Positions 28,809 through 37,734 of a DNA stretch of 64,000 nucleotides are shown here, one piece after another. Under the pieces are notes generated by a model. The model was not told where the DNA came from, searched no databases, and saw nothing but the letters and a program-made list of their open reading frames with translations. This DNA is from Rhizobium binae. GTDB taxonomy: Bacteria; Pseudomonadota; Alphaproteobacteria; Rhizobiales; Rhizobiaceae. The position numbers were made by a program, and so were the translations under genes. Position 1 is the stretch's first letter; the number at the start of each line of letters is the position of its first letter. The stretch lies in contig NZ_CP071604.1 in assembly GCF_017357225.1 (NCBI RefSeq), forward strand, positions 2,607,001 to 2,671,000, in the 5' to 3' direction.

Positions 28809-29230
28809 GTGATGACCACCCGGGTATTGGCGAGACCTGCCTGCCGCGCCAGCGAAAAGAACTCCGCCGCGTTGTCGGGATGCAGGCGAACGCAGCCATG
28901 CGACGCCGGCCTGCCGAGACGTTTCAGATCAAAGGTGGCGTGAACGGCGTAACCGCCGTTGAAAAATACCGCGTAAGGCATCGGCGCGTTGTCGTACTTG
29001 CGGGAGCGGTGATCGCGCGACAGCCACTTGGCGCTCCAGGAACCGGTCGGAGTGACATAACCATTGCGCGCGGTGGAAACCTTCCAGCGATACTTGACGA
29101 AGCCGTTCTCGGTGACGGTCATCGTCTGCCTGCCGATGCTGATATTGGCAACCAGCGTTGCCGCCTCAGCCGCAACGGGAGAAAACTGCAGCAATAAACT
29201 TGCGGCCGCGGCCGCAAAAATCGTCTTCAT
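28802..29230 (-). CDS. L,D-transpeptidase (YkuD family)
   Basis: About 142 residues. The signal peptide is MKTIFAAAAASLLLQFSPVAAEA. The catalytic motif HATFDLKRLGRPASHGCVRL, with the nucleophile Cys in SHGCVRL, is that of YkuD enzymes that form 3-3 peptidoglycan crosslinks or attach lipoproteins. I start at ATG 29228-29230, preceded by AGAGGGG; a 14-residue longer frame has no better site. It is a periplasmic enzyme of near-minimal size. Confidence 0.9.
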   Translation of the reverse strand: MKTIFAAAAASLLLQFSPVAAEAATLVANISIGRQTMTVTENGFVKYRWKVSTARNGYVTPTGSWSAKWLSRDHRSRKYDNAPMPYAVFFNGGYAVHATFDLKRLGRPASHGCVRLHPDNAAEFFSLARQAGLANTRVVITR

Positions 29231-29379
29231 GATAACCCCTCTTCGCACCCGCGCAGTTTGATTGCGCCTCACGACAGAGAGACTACGACGATACCTATTA
29301 TATAGCTTTAACCCGAATGGTAATCACAATTCTAACGAGCGAAAGCGTAATCGTGACGCCACAAGACGGCAGCGCTTGT

Positions 29380-29580
29380 TCACTGAAGCTTACGCGCCAC
29401 CGATTGCCGCTTGAGCTGCTGGTAGGCCTTGTTCATCTTTTCACGAATCGAGGCCATCGTCCCGAGATTATGGCCGCAAGCCGCGCAGGTGATGATGTCG
29501 GTCTCGCGGATCTCGGCCCGCTCGAACTTCATCTTGGTGCTCTTGCACTTGGGGCACGGGAGTTCAACCTGAACTGTCAT
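29380..29580 (-). CDS. Small zinc-ribbon protein
   Basis: A 66-residue protein from ATG 29578-29580, with GGAAGATA upstream. LPCPKCKSTKM and ITCAACGHNLG give a CxxC...CxxC zinc ribbon, followed by a basic helix (MNKAYQQLKRQSVARK). The fold suggests a nucleic acid or protein partner, but no function is known. A longer frame to 29670 adds an unlikely N-terminus. Confidence 0.75.
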   Translation of the reverse strand: MTVQVELPCPKCKSTKMKFERAEIRETDIITCAACGHNLGTMASIREKMNKAYQQLKRQSVARKLQ

Positions 29581-29671
29581 CGCTATCTTCCGGTCTGATC
29601 GATATGAGGCGCTTCGCATAAACCTTTGCGGCAAAACTGTCCACCGGCGTGTGCAAGCGGTGCGAGGCATC

Positions 29672-30652
29672 CTAAAGAAAACACAGAAACAGCCCGAAGA
29701 TCAGACCAGTGAGCACCATGCAGCTGGCATAAAACACCGACACACCGTCCTCGATATCGCCGGCGGTGGCAACGTCCCGGCCGGCGTTGTTGATCATCGG
29801 CTCAGTCACGATGACACCGCCGTAGATGCGTGGGCCGGCGAGCTGGACGTTGAGTGCACCGGCCATTGCCGCCTCCGGTCGGCCGGAATTCGGCGAGCGG
29901 TGCAGGCCGCCGTCGCGCATCGCCACCCGGATCGCCTCGCGACAGGGGCTCATGCCGCGCCGGATCCAGGCGCCGGCTGCAATCAAAAGAATGGAGAGCC
30001 GGGCGGCCGGCCAGTTGGCGATATCGTCCAACCGAGCCGCGGCCCAACCGAAATCGATGTATTTTTCCGATCTGTGGCCAATCATCGAATCCGCCGTGTT
30101 CAGCATCTTGTAGGCCAGCAGGCCCGGCAGGCCGAAGACGGCATACCAGAGGGCCGGCGCCACGACGCCGTCGGAGAAATTTTCCGCAAGGCTTTCGATC
30201 GCCGCGCGACAGACGGCCGGCTCATCGAGAGTCTCGGGATCGCGCCCGACGATACGGGAGACGGCGTTCCGTCCGCCGGCAAGCCCCTCGCCGCGCAAGG
30301 CCGTAGCGACGGCCGCGACATGATCGGCGAGGCTCTTTTGCGCCAAGAAGATCGCCACCAAACCGGCCTCCAGCACGAGTCCGACAAGGCCGAAGAGCGC
30401 GAAAAACCGGTCGAACACGAAGCCTGCAGCAATCGACAGCACCAGCAGCGCCAGGATTGCCGCGACGCCGTTCATTCGGCGCTGCGAGCCCGTAAGGCTC
30501 GAGGGATTGAGCTGCTGGTCGGCGTAGGAAATCGCCGCACCGAACATGACGACGGGATGCGGTACCCGCGACCACAGCCATTGCGGATCGCCAGCGATCC
30601 GGTCGAGCAGCAGCGCCAGGAGCAGCACGAGGAGGTTTTCGTCGATCGTCAT
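29672..30652 (-). CDS. cobD: Adenosylcobinamide-phosphate synthase CobD (CbiB family)
   Basis: A 326-residue polytopic inner-membrane protein. LALLLDRIAGDPQWLWSRVPHPVV is the N-terminal CbiB signature (DRIAGDPQWLWSRVPHPVV), RDPETLDEPAVCRAAIESLAENFSDGVVAPALWY the cytoplasmic loop, seen in RDPETLDEPAVC and ENFSDGVVAPALW. It joins the aminopropanol arm to adenosylcobyric acid. It overlaps cobC by 4 bases and ends the block cobA-cobB-cobC-cobD. Confidence 0.93.
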   Translation of the reverse strand: MTIDENLLVLLLALLLDRIAGDPQWLWSRVPHPVVMFGAAISYADQQLNPSSLTGSQRRMNGVAAILALLVLSIAAGFVFDRFFALFGLVGLVLEAGLVAIFLAQKSLADHVAAVATALRGEGLAGGRNAVSRIVGRDPETLDEPAVCRAAIESLAENFSDGVVAPALWYAVFGLPGLLAYKMLNTADSMIGHRSEKYIDFGWAAARLDDIANWPAARLSILLIAAGAWIRRGMSPCREAIRVAMRDGGLHRSPNSGRPEAAMAGALNVQLAGPRIYGGVIVTEPMINNAGRDVATAGDIEDGVSVFYASCMVLTGLIFGLFLCFL

Positions 30653-31692
30653 CGCTCAAATCCTTGAAGGGCTGCGCTAAGCCGGTTGTCCGCTGCCGGA
30701 TCGGGCGTCAACCCGAAACGCAGCCAATCCGGCGCATAATCGAACTTGCGGACGAGAATATGATGCCGACAAAGATGCGTGTAAATGTCGCTCGCCCTGA
30801 TATCGGCGACAAGAGTGAACAACGCCGTTCCGCCCTTGATTCGCAACCCGGCAGCGCTCAGCGCCGCCTGCAGGGCGGCGCTGCGGTCATCGAGACAGCG
30901 GCGGATCGCAGCCACGTCCGAACGAAGCAGCGAGGCGGCAAGTGACAGCGCCGGGCCGGAGACCGCCCAAGGACCGAGCCAGTCCTCGAAACGCGCGAGG
31001 ATATCCTCGGGCGCGATTGCAAAACCGAGCCGCAGGCCGGCAAGCCCAAAGAACTTGCCGAAGGAACGGAAGATTATCAGATTGGGAAGCTCTTGCGCGC
31101 GGGCTGCGAGGCTGAGCGCCGGATCCGTATCCCCGAAAGCCTCATCGACAACAAGCAGGCCGTTTGCCGATTTCATCCTGTCGTGCAGCGCTGCCAACGC
31201 TTCGGCCGGCCATACCCGCCCGTCGGGATTGTTCGGATTGACGACGACGGCAAGCCTATGCTGGCCGCCGATCGCAGCGATATCGTCCACCGCATCGACG
31301 GCAAAACCGGCCGAGGCGAAGGCGCGCGCATATTCGCCATAAGTCGGCGACACCACGGCGACTTTGTCGTCCGTCACGGCGACTTTGTCGTCCGTCATGG
31401 CAAACTGGCTTCTTTGTCGAAGCAGCCGCGGCAGAAGCTGAATAACTGATTGCGTGCCTGCCACCGGCAGCGGCAGTATCTCGCCGCTGTCATAATAATC
31501 CCGCGCCGCCCGCCTTGCCGCATCGACCAGATAGCTGTCCGGCAGGCGGTGCCAGGCTCTTGTCGGGATCTCCGGCAGGGCGACTGGGCATGGATTGATG
31601 CCGGTGGAAAGGTCGAGCCAGTTCTTCGGCCTGCCGCCAAAAGCGGCGGCTGCGGCGGTGACGCCGCCGCCATGGTCGATCGGAGCGCTCAT
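30649..31692 (-). CDS. cobC: Threonine-phosphate decarboxylase CobC (PLP)
   Basis: A 347-residue fold-type I aminotransferase-like enzyme. NPNNPDGRV binds the cofactor, and the PLP Lys is in IFRSFGKFFGLAGLRLGFA. It makes aminopropanol phosphate from threonine phosphate for the nucleotide-loop arm of cobalamin. It overlaps both cobB and cobD by 4 bases, so the three are translationally coupled. Residues DDKVAVTDDKVAV show a small tandem duplication (DDKVAVT) of 8 residues, coded at about 31357-31404. Confidence 0.92.
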   Translation of the reverse strand: MSAPIDHGGGVTAAAAAFGGRPKNWLDLSTGINPCPVALPEIPTRAWHRLPDSYLVDAARRAARDYYDSGEILPLPVAGTQSVIQLLPRLLRQRSQFAMTDDKVAVTDDKVAVVSPTYGEYARAFASAGFAVDAVDDIAAIGGQHRLAVVVNPNNPDGRVWPAEALAALHDRMKSANGLLVVDEAFGDTDPALSLAARAQELPNLIIFRSFGKFFGLAGLRLGFAIAPEDILARFEDWLGPWAVSGPALSLAASLLRSDVAAIRRCLDDRSAALQAALSAAGLRIKGGTALFTLVADIRASDIYTHLCRHHILVRKFDYAPDWLRFGLTPDPAADNRLSAALQGFER

Positions 31693-32996
31693 CCGGCGGC
31701 TCTCGCAAGGTCGATCAGATGCATGTAGGAACCGGCAACCTGGCCGCGCCGGAGCCCGACGGCACCGAGGTCAGTGCCGAGCGCATCTTGCGCTGTAAAC
31801 AGCCGCTTTCCCTCCCCTTCGGAGACGACTGTTGAATAGTGGAATTCATGCGCCGTCATCGTCCGCGCAAAGAAAGCGCCGTCAAGCGGCGTTAAGCGGC
31901 GATAGCCGAGATGGCGCCTGCGCTCGGCATAACTGGTGACAACAGGCAGCAGGCCGAGCATTTCGTGGCGCCTGCCCTCAGCATCGATCAGCCCATCGCC
32001 CAGTACCATGTAGCCGCCGCACTCACCGTATATCCGGATGCCGCGCGCCGCCGCATCGAGCATGCCGGCGCGGAAATTCTGCGCTTGGGAAAGCCGCCCG
32101 GCATGCAGCTCGGGATAACCGCCCGGCAGATAGACCGCATCGGCATCACCGGCCGGCGCCTCGTCGGCAAGCGGCGAGAAGAAGGAGATATCAGCCCCGC
32201 GCCGCCGCCAGCCGAGCAGCATGTGCTCGTAGCAAAAGGCAAAGGCGACATCGCGCGCCACGGCGATGCGGGCGCCGATCGGCATCAGCCGGTCGATATT
32301 GGCGGCCGACGGCCGGTTGAGGCCCTGCCTTGCGATGCGCAACAGGAATTCGAAATTGCACGTCTCGGAAACGGCGTCCGCCGCCTGGTCGATGAAATTC
32401 TCGAGGGTGGCATGTTCGACGGCCTGAACGAGGCCGAGATGGCGTTCCGGCAAGGCAAGCGCCTTGTCGCTGCCAATCACGGCGATAACCGGCATGCGGA
32501 TCGCTTCGAGCGCCTGACGCAGCATCGCCTCGTGCCGCTCGCTGCCGACCTTGTTGAGGATGACGCCGGCAACGCGGACATTGGCGCGGAAGCCGGCAAA
32601 ACCGGATACCAGCGGCGCAACAGACTGCGACATGCGCGAGGCATCGACCACGAGCACCACGGAGAGGCCGAGCTGGGTGGAAAGATCGGCCGCCGTCCCC
32701 TTCCCGTCAGCCGCTCCGTCGAACAGTCCCATCATCGCCTCGATGACCAGGATGCGGTCGCCGGAGCGGTGAAGAGCGGCATTGGCCGAGATCAGTTCCG
32801 GGCGCATCGCCCATGGATCGAAGTTCAGGCAGGGCGTGCCACTCGCCGCCGCATGGAAGGCGGGATCGATATAATCGGGACCGGCCTTGCCGGGCGCAAT
32901 CGCCACGCCGCGCCGGCGAAGCGCTCTCAGCAGCCCGAGTGTCACCGTCGTCTTGCCGGCGCCGGAGGAAGGGGCTGCGATCAGGAGGCCGCTCAT
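31689..32996 (-). CDS. cobB: Cobyrinate a,c-diamide synthase CobB
   Basis: About 435 residues, usual for CobB. The N-terminal P-loop is SGAGKTTVTLGLLRAL, and the C-terminal glutamine amidotransferase domain has IYGECGGYMVLG with the catalytic Cys. It amidates the a and c side chains of hydrogenobyrinic acid. I start at ATG 32994-32996, where it overlaps the cobA stop by 4 bases; the frame continues to 33326 but lies wholly within cobA there. Confidence 0.93.
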   Translation of the reverse strand: MSGLLIAAPSSGAGKTTVTLGLLRALRRRGVAIAPGKAGPDYIDPAFHAAASGTPCLNFDPWAMRPELISANAALHRSGDRILVIEAMMGLFDGAADGKGTAADLSTQLGLSVVLVVDASRMSQSVAPLVSGFAGFRANVRVAGVILNKVGSERHEAMLRQALEAIRMPVIAVIGSDKALALPERHLGLVQAVEHATLENFIDQAADAVSETCNFEFLLRIARQGLNRPSAANIDRLMPIGARIAVARDVAFAFCYEHMLLGWRRRGADISFFSPLADEAPAGDADAVYLPGGYPELHAGRLSQAQNFRAGMLDAAARGIRIYGECGGYMVLGDGLIDAEGRRHEMLGLLPVVTSYAERRRHLGYRRLTPLDGAFFARTMTAHEFHYSTVVSEGEGKRLFTAQDALGTDLGAVGLRRGQVAGSYMHLIDLARAAG

Positions 32997-33832
32997 ATCA
33001 GCACCTTGCCGGACCGGCGAAAAGGATTGGGTTGCAGCCGCCTGCCTGCCAGCGCGCCGAGCCAGTCGAGCGATGCCCGCAACCGCACCACCTCGCCGAC
33101 CACGACGATCGCCGGCGGCTCGAGCCCGGAGGCGGCAGCCGCATCGGTCGCTTCGCCGAGTGTCGTCTCCAGCACCTGCTGCGCGCCGGTCGCCGCATTG
33201 CAGACGAAAGCAACCGGTTCGGATGCCGGGCGGCCCGACGCCATCAGGTTGGCGCTGATCTGGGCGATATGCTTCATCGCCATATACATCACGATGACGG
33301 GAGAACCCGTGCCGATCGCTTCCCAATTGATCGCATCGGGCACGATCCCGGAGGAATCATGGCCGGTGAGAAAGGTCACGGCGTGGTTGATCTCGCGATG
33401 CGTGATCGGAATGCCGGCATAGGCGAGACCGCCGATGCCGGCCGTAATGCCCGGCACGATGCGGAAGGGAATGTTGTGCTCGACCAGCGTCAGCGCCTCT
33501 TCCCCGCCCCGCCCGAAGACGAAGGGATCGCCGCCTTTCAGCCGCAGCACCCGCTTGCCGGTGCGCGCCAGCTCCACCAGCCGAAGCGAAATATCCCGCT
33601 GCTTGGCGGAGGGCTTGCCACCGCGTTTTCCGGCATATTCCAGTTCCGCGCCGGGCTGTGCGAGCTTCAGACAGTCCTCGTCGACCAGCGCGTCGTGCAC
33701 GACCACATCCGCCTCCGCCAATCCCTTGGCGGCAAGCAGCGTCAACAGCCCGGGATCCCCGGGACCGGCGCCAACGAGCCAGACGCTGCCCGGCTCCAGT
33801 GCCGGCAAATGTGAGAATGGGCTGTTCATCAT
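32993..33832 (-). CDS. cobA: Uroporphyrinogen-III C-methyltransferase CobA
   Basis: A 279-residue SAM-dependent enzyme. WLVGAGPGDPGLLTLLAAKG and LRLKGGDPFVFGRGGEEAL are the two SUMT signatures, and PGITAGIGGLAYAGIPITHRE is a third. It methylates uroporphyrinogen III at C-2 and C-7 to precorrin-2, the entry step of cobalamin and siroheme synthesis. No CysG-type dehydrogenase domain is attached. It precedes cobB with overlapping stop/start. Either of two consecutive ATGs could be used. Confidence 0.94.
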   Translation of the reverse strand: MMNSPFSHLPALEPGSVWLVGAGPGDPGLLTLLAAKGLAEADVVVHDALVDEDCLKLAQPGAELEYAGKRGGKPSAKQRDISLRLVELARTGKRVLRLKGGDPFVFGRGGEEALTLVEHNIPFRIVPGITAGIGGLAYAGIPITHREINHAVTFLTGHDSSGIVPDAINWEAIGTGSPVIVMYMAMKHIAQISANLMASGRPASEPVAFVCNAATGAQQVLETTLGEATDAAAASGLEPPAIVVVGEVVRLRASLDWLGALAGRRLQPNPFRRSGKVLI

Positions 33833-34003
33833 TGTGTTGATCTAGGCCCAGCGAGAAGCAAGGTCAACGCCGCCTGCGCCACCTCACCTGAAGTTGCCGA
33901 GACAACGATGACTCACTTTGCGAGGAGGCAGATTCGAATTCTCGGAAAAGCCGGGCAAGCCTATGAATGTTATAATGAATACCGTTCACCTCCCGCGCGT
34001 CGG

Positions 34004-34081
34004 CGTCCTCGGCCTTTTGCCGAGGATCTGCTGCCCTATCGAACGCAAGTAGATGCTGGGGGCACAAGCCCGAGCATGACG
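34004..34081. repeat. RIME-like element, copy 3
   Basis: CCTCGGC...GCCGAGG and CTGGGGGCACAAGCCCGAG stems lie between CGTC and GATGACG-like (CATGACG) ends, matching the layout of the copies at 8802 and 24163 with more mismatches. It sits between the nucleoside hydrolase and cobA genes. Confidence 0.7.
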
Positions 34082-34119
34082 AAAGAGGCGTTGCAGCCTG
34101 TGGCCAACCTTCAGGCCGG

Positions 34120-35070
34120 TCAGGCCCGAAGCATCGTATCGCGGATGAGGTCGATCACCCTTTGCGACTCGATTCCCGTGGCGACGATCTGGCTCGGCAG
34201 ACCGTCCCAGTCGCCCGGTGGGAAGCGGCGGCCGTCCGGCTTGATGACCGTCTGGCCATCGGCAATGCCGCCGCAGACGACGCGCACCGCGCCGGTGATT
34301 GTGGTGAAAAGCGCAGGCGCCACGACGTAAACGGCGGCGCAGCTGTCATGCACCATCATGCCGTCTTCGACGGCATGGCTGTAAAAATCGATGTAATGCT
34401 GCGACAGCCCGTCGAGCAGCTTCACCGCCGCGTCGCCCCTGGCCGCCATTGCGCCGAGATAGCTGCGGCTCATCGTGGTGATCGAGGTGACGTCGAGGCC
34501 GATGACGACCACTTTCCACGGCGCCGTCATGACGATGTCTGCCGCTTCCGGATCACCGTGGATATTGGCTTCGGCGACCGGAGAGACATTGCCCGGCACA
34601 TAGAAATTGCCGCCCATGACGACGACATCCTTGACGAGGCCGGCAATCTGGGGATCTTCCTTCAGCGCCATCGCCAGATTGGTCATCCGGCCAACGGCCA
34701 CCAGCCTGACTTCGCCGGGGTTGGCCCGTACGGTATCGATGATGAAGCGGTGCGCCGGCCTTGGATCGAGCGGCAGGTCGATTGTGTGTGGTACCTCGAT
34801 ATTGCCGAGGCCATTGTCTCCATGCACCATGGCCGGCCATTCCCGCTCGGCGCGCGCCGCATCGATGGTGACACTCGCGCCCTTGGCGACGGGGGCCGGA
34901 ATTTCCCATTCCCGCTTGAGGAAGAGCGCATTGCGCGTCGTCGTCTCGACCGAGGCATTGCCGAAAACGGTGGTGATGCCGATCAGATCGATCTCGGGAT
35001 GGCGGTGCAGGAAAAGAAGCGCCATGGCGTCATCGACGCCGGGATCCGTGTCATAAATGACCTTGTGCAT
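34120..35070 (-). CDS. Inosine-uridine-type nucleoside hydrolase
   Basis: A 316-residue enzyme. The N-terminal YDTDPGVDDAMALLFL contains the four-Asp calcium site of nucleoside hydrolases, and VVVMGGNFYVPGNVSPVAEANIHGDPEAA the middle signature (MGGNFYVPGNVSPVAE, then NIHGDPEAA). It cleaves ribonucleosides to base and ribose in purine/pyrimidine salvage. It sits between cobE and cobA on the same strand, an unusual neighbour for cob genes. Base preference cannot be read. Confidence 0.92.
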   Translation of the reverse strand: MHKVIYDTDPGVDDAMALLFLHRHPEIDLIGITTVFGNASVETTTRNALFLKREWEIPAPVAKGASVTIDAARAEREWPAMVHGDNGLGNIEVPHTIDLPLDPRPAHRFIIDTVRANPGEVRLVAVGRMTNLAMALKEDPQIAGLVKDVVVMGGNFYVPGNVSPVAEANIHGDPEAADIVMTAPWKVVVIGLDVTSITTMSRSYLGAMAARGDAAVKLLDGLSQHYIDFYSHAVEDGMMVHDSCAAVYVVAPALFTTITGAVRVVCGGIADGQTVIKPDGRRFPPGDWDGLPSQIVATGIESQRVIDLIRDTMLRA

Positions 35071-35139
35071 GATTGTCCTCTAGATATGAATCGCTGAATT
35101 GCCGGTCGGCGCCGCGAATTGCCGCCAACATAACGACCG

Positions 35140-35559
35140 TCAGGCTTTCTGCAACCCGATGCGGGCAATCGCCGCTGTCGCATGCGCGGATTTGATCTTG
35201 CCGAGCACCAGTTCGCCATCCGCCCCGATCGCCGCAAGCGCTGCCGATTCCGCCACACCATGGCAGCCGACGCGGGCAAATACGATGGCGGAGGGATTTT
35301 TGAGCCGCGGCGTTTCCTGCTCCAGCCGCGGCGCATCGAAAAAAACGGCAGGCACGGTAAAATGCGCCGCAATGCCAAGGATCGCCGTTTCTTGTGCGCG
35401 GCTGTCGATGGAAGCGAGGGCAGCGAGCTCCTCTCCGCCGATTCCGGCCGCCTTCAACGCCGCGACGGCAAGCCCCAGCACTTCCGCGGGCGGCGTCCCG
35501 CGCTCGCAGCCGAGCCCGAGCACATAACGCCTCGTCCGATCGAAAGAAATATCACTCAT
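35140..35559 (-). CDS. cobE: Cobalamin biosynthesis protein CobE
   Basis: About 139 residues. YVLGLGCERGTPPAEVLGLAV is the conserved start of the CobE/CbiG C-terminal domain (GLGCERGTPPAEVL), and IDSRAQETAILGIAAHF follows. Its role in the aerobic pathway is not well defined. I start at ATG 35557-35559 (MSDISFDR); a 40-residue longer frame up to 35679 overlaps the divergent TSUP gene. It lies 69 bases before the nucleoside hydrolase gene. The ribosome site is weak. Confidence 0.85.
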   Translation of the reverse strand: MSDISFDRTRRYVLGLGCERGTPPAEVLGLAVAALKAAGIGGEELAALASIDSRAQETAILGIAAHFTVPAVFFDAPRLEQETPRLKNPSAIVFARVGCHGVAESAALAAIGADGELVLGKIKSAHATAAIARIGLQKA

Positions 35560-35658
35560 GGAAGCCGTCGAATGCGCCCTCGCTGTGTCCTCGCAGCCAT
35601 TGCAGCTTGGAGGGGGAAATGCAACAAGACCGGCTGAAAACCCTTCTGGAATAGCATC

Positions 35659-36444
35659 TTGTCTGACATCGCCCTCCATCTGCTCCTGCTGCTATGCGCC
35701 GCTGCCTTCTTTGCTGGTTTCGTCGATGCCATTGCCGGCGGCGGCGGCCTGATTACCGTTCCCGCCATGCTGATCGCCGGCATTCCGCCACTCCAGACGC
35801 TCGGCACCAACAAAGTGCAGTCGATCTTCGGCGCCGCTTCGGCAACGCTCGCTTACGCCCGCAAGGGCCATGTGCAGCTGCACGAACAGCTGCCGATGGC
35901 GCTGATGGCCGTGATGGGCGGGGCGATCGGCGCTGCCCTTGCAACGATCGTACCCGGACAAGTGCTACAGGCCATCATGCCGGTGCTGCTCCTGGCGATT
36001 GCGATCTTCTTTGCGGTCAAGCCGAACCTCAACGACCTCGACAAACACCGGATCATCACGCATTTCGTCTTCGGCCTGACCTTGGTGCCGGCCATCGGCT
36101 TTTATGACGGCGTCTTCGGTCCCGGCACCGGTTCCTTCTTCATGCTCGCCTTCGTCACGCTGGCCGGCTTCGGCGTGCTAAAGGCCACCGCCCATACCAA
36201 ACTTCTCAATTTCGGCTCGAATTTCGGCGCGCTGATCGTCTTCGCAAGCTTCGGCGCGATCCTCTGGAAGATCGGCCTGCTGATGGGCATCTGCCAGTTC
36301 CTCGGCGCCCAGCTCGGCTCACGGCTCGCCATGCGCATCGGCGCAAAGCTGATCAAGCCGCTGCTCGTCATCGTCTGCGTCGCTCTCGCGGTAAAGCTGC
36401 TTGCCGATCCCACCAACCCGCTGCGCGTCTGGCTTGGGATCTAG
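35659..36444 (+). CDS. TSUP/TauE-SafE family membrane transporter
   Basis: A 261-residue permease with about eight hydrophobic segments. The hallmark AGFVDAIAGGGGLITVPAM begins the first repeat, and FYDGVFGPGTGSFF the second. Family members export sulfite, sulfoacetate or organic acids. The best start in frame is a TTG at 35659-35661. The gene is divergent from cobE, 99 bases away from its ATG. A role in metal or cobalamin-precursor traffic is possible from context only. Confidence 0.85.
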   Translation: MSDIALHLLLLLCAAAFFAGFVDAIAGGGGLITVPAMLIAGIPPLQTLGTNKVQSIFGAASATLAYARKGHVQLHEQLPMALMAVMGGAIGAALATIVPGQVLQAIMPVLLLAIAIFFAVKPNLNDLDKHRIITHFVFGLTLVPAIGFYDGVFGPGTGSFFMLAFVTLAGFGVLKATAHTKLLNFGSNFGALIVFASFGAILWKIGLLMGICQFLGAQLGSRLAMRIGAKLIKPLLVIVCVALAVKLLADPTNPLRVWLGI

Positions 36445-36543
36445 AGCACCTTCCATTACCTCCAGCGTAATTGATAGGGTGCACCACCTTCGCCCATGAT
36501 CGCGCTGCCTGGGATGGCCGGGCGATCAAAAGGAGATAACCCG

Positions 36544-36909
36544 ATGAACGACGCAAAGACCAACGCCGAACGCTATCTCGCGATCTGGAACGAGACGGAT
36601 GCAACGCGCCGCCGCGTGCTCATCGCCGACAGCTGGACGGAAGCGGCAACCTACGTCGATCCGCTGATGCGTGGGCAAGGCCATGAACAGATCAATTCGT
36701 TGGTCGAAGCTGTACAGAGCCGCTTTCCAGGCTTCCGCTTCGCCCTGATCGGCACCGCCGACGGCTTCGGCGATCACCTGCGCTTTTCCTGGGGCCTCGG
36801 GCCGGAAAATGGCGAAGCGCTGATCAAGGGCACGGATTTTGCCGAACTCGAGGACGGCAAGCTCAAAGCGGTGCGCGGCTTCATCGATCAATTGCCGGAA
36901 GCCGCCTGA
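36544..36909 (+). CDS. NTF2-like (SnoaL-type) protein
   Basis: A 121-residue protein of the cone-shaped NTF2 fold: RYLAIWNETDATRRRVLIAD is the first helix pair, WTEAATYVDPLM the first strand, and GFRFALIGTADGFGDHLRFSW the curved sheet (FRFALIGTADGFGDHLRFSW). I start at ATG 36544, which has AAAGGAG upstream. Its stop overlaps the start of the XRE regulator (TGATG), so the two genes are probably co-translated. The ligand or reaction is unknown. Confidence 0.8.
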   Translation: MNDAKTNAERYLAIWNETDATRRRVLIADSWTEAATYVDPLMRGQGHEQINSLVEAVQSRFPGFRFALIGTADGFGDHLRFSWGLGPENGEALIKGTDFAELEDGKLKAVRGFIDQLPEAA

Positions 36910-37703
36910 TGGCTCCGACCACCCGTTGTCTCGGAGATCACCTGCGCGAATGGCGCCAGCGCCGCCGCATGAGCCAGCTGGACCTCGCGCTGGAAGCCGA
37001 AATCTCGCAACGGCACCTGAGTTTCATCGAGAGCGGGCGCTCGACGCCGAGCCGCGAAATGCTGCTGCATCTGGCCGAACGTCTTGGCGTGCCGCTACGC
37101 GACCGAAACCCGCTGCTGCTCGCAGCGGGTTTCGCCCCCGTCTTTGCCGAACGCAGGCTCGATGACCCCGCCCTGGAGCCGGCGCGGCGCACCGTCGACA
37201 TGGTGCTGAAGGGCCACGAGCCCTTCCCCGCCATCGCCATAGACCGCCACTGGACACTGGTTGCCGCCAACGCCGCCATAGCACCGCTGCTCGAGGCGGT
37301 GGCCGATCGAACTTTGCTGGAGCCGCCTGTCAACGTGCTTCGCCTCAGCCTGCATCCGCAGGGGCTTGCGGCCGATATCACCAACCTCTCCGAATGGCGC
37401 ACCCATCTCCTGGATCGACTGCGCCAGCAGATTTCGGTCTCGGGCGATCCCATGCTGGAAAAGCTGTTGGGCGAGCTGCTTGCCTATCCCTCCGGCGAAG
37501 CTTCCGGCGAGCGCCATGCCGACCTTGCCGGCATCGCCGTTCCACTGAAGCTTTCGACGAAAGCCGGCCTGCTCTCATTCATTTCGACAACGACCGTCTT
37601 CGGCACGCCCGTCGATATCACTCTGTCGGAACTGGCAATCGAAACACTCTTTCCGGCCGATGAGGAAACCGCCGCCATCCTGCGCGGCCATCCGGCGAAT
37701 TAA
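36909..37703 (+). CDS. XRE family regulator with MmyB-like C-terminal domain
   Basis: A 264-residue regulator. The N-terminal HTH (LGDHLREWRQRRRMSQLDLA, LEAEISQRHLSFIESGRS) is Cro/CI type. The C-terminal domain from about residue 95 resembles the MmyB ligand-binding region (AIDRHWTLVAANAAIAPLLE). It overlaps the NTF2-like gene, so it probably regulates that gene or its own operon. The ligand is unknown; this type is often linked to fatty acid or antibiotic response. Confidence 0.88.
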   Translation: MAPTTRCLGDHLREWRQRRRMSQLDLALEAEISQRHLSFIESGRSTPSREMLLHLAERLGVPLRDRNPLLLAAGFAPVFAERRLDDPALEPARRTVDMVLKGHEPFPAIAIDRHWTLVAANAAIAPLLEAVADRTLLEPPVNVLRLSLHPQGLAADITNLSEWRTHLLDRLRQQISVSGDPMLEKLLGELLAYPSGEASGERHADLAGIAVPLKLSTKAGLLSFISTTTVFGTPVDITLSELAIETLFPADEETAAILRGHPAN

Positions 37704-37734
37704 TCGCTTTTCCGCGCAATTCCGCCGCACGCTT

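Noticed and set aside
31911..33422. Plus-strand reading frame of 503 codons opposite cobB and cobA
   Set aside because: The minus-strand genes show complete CobB and CobA signatures; this is a shadow frame.
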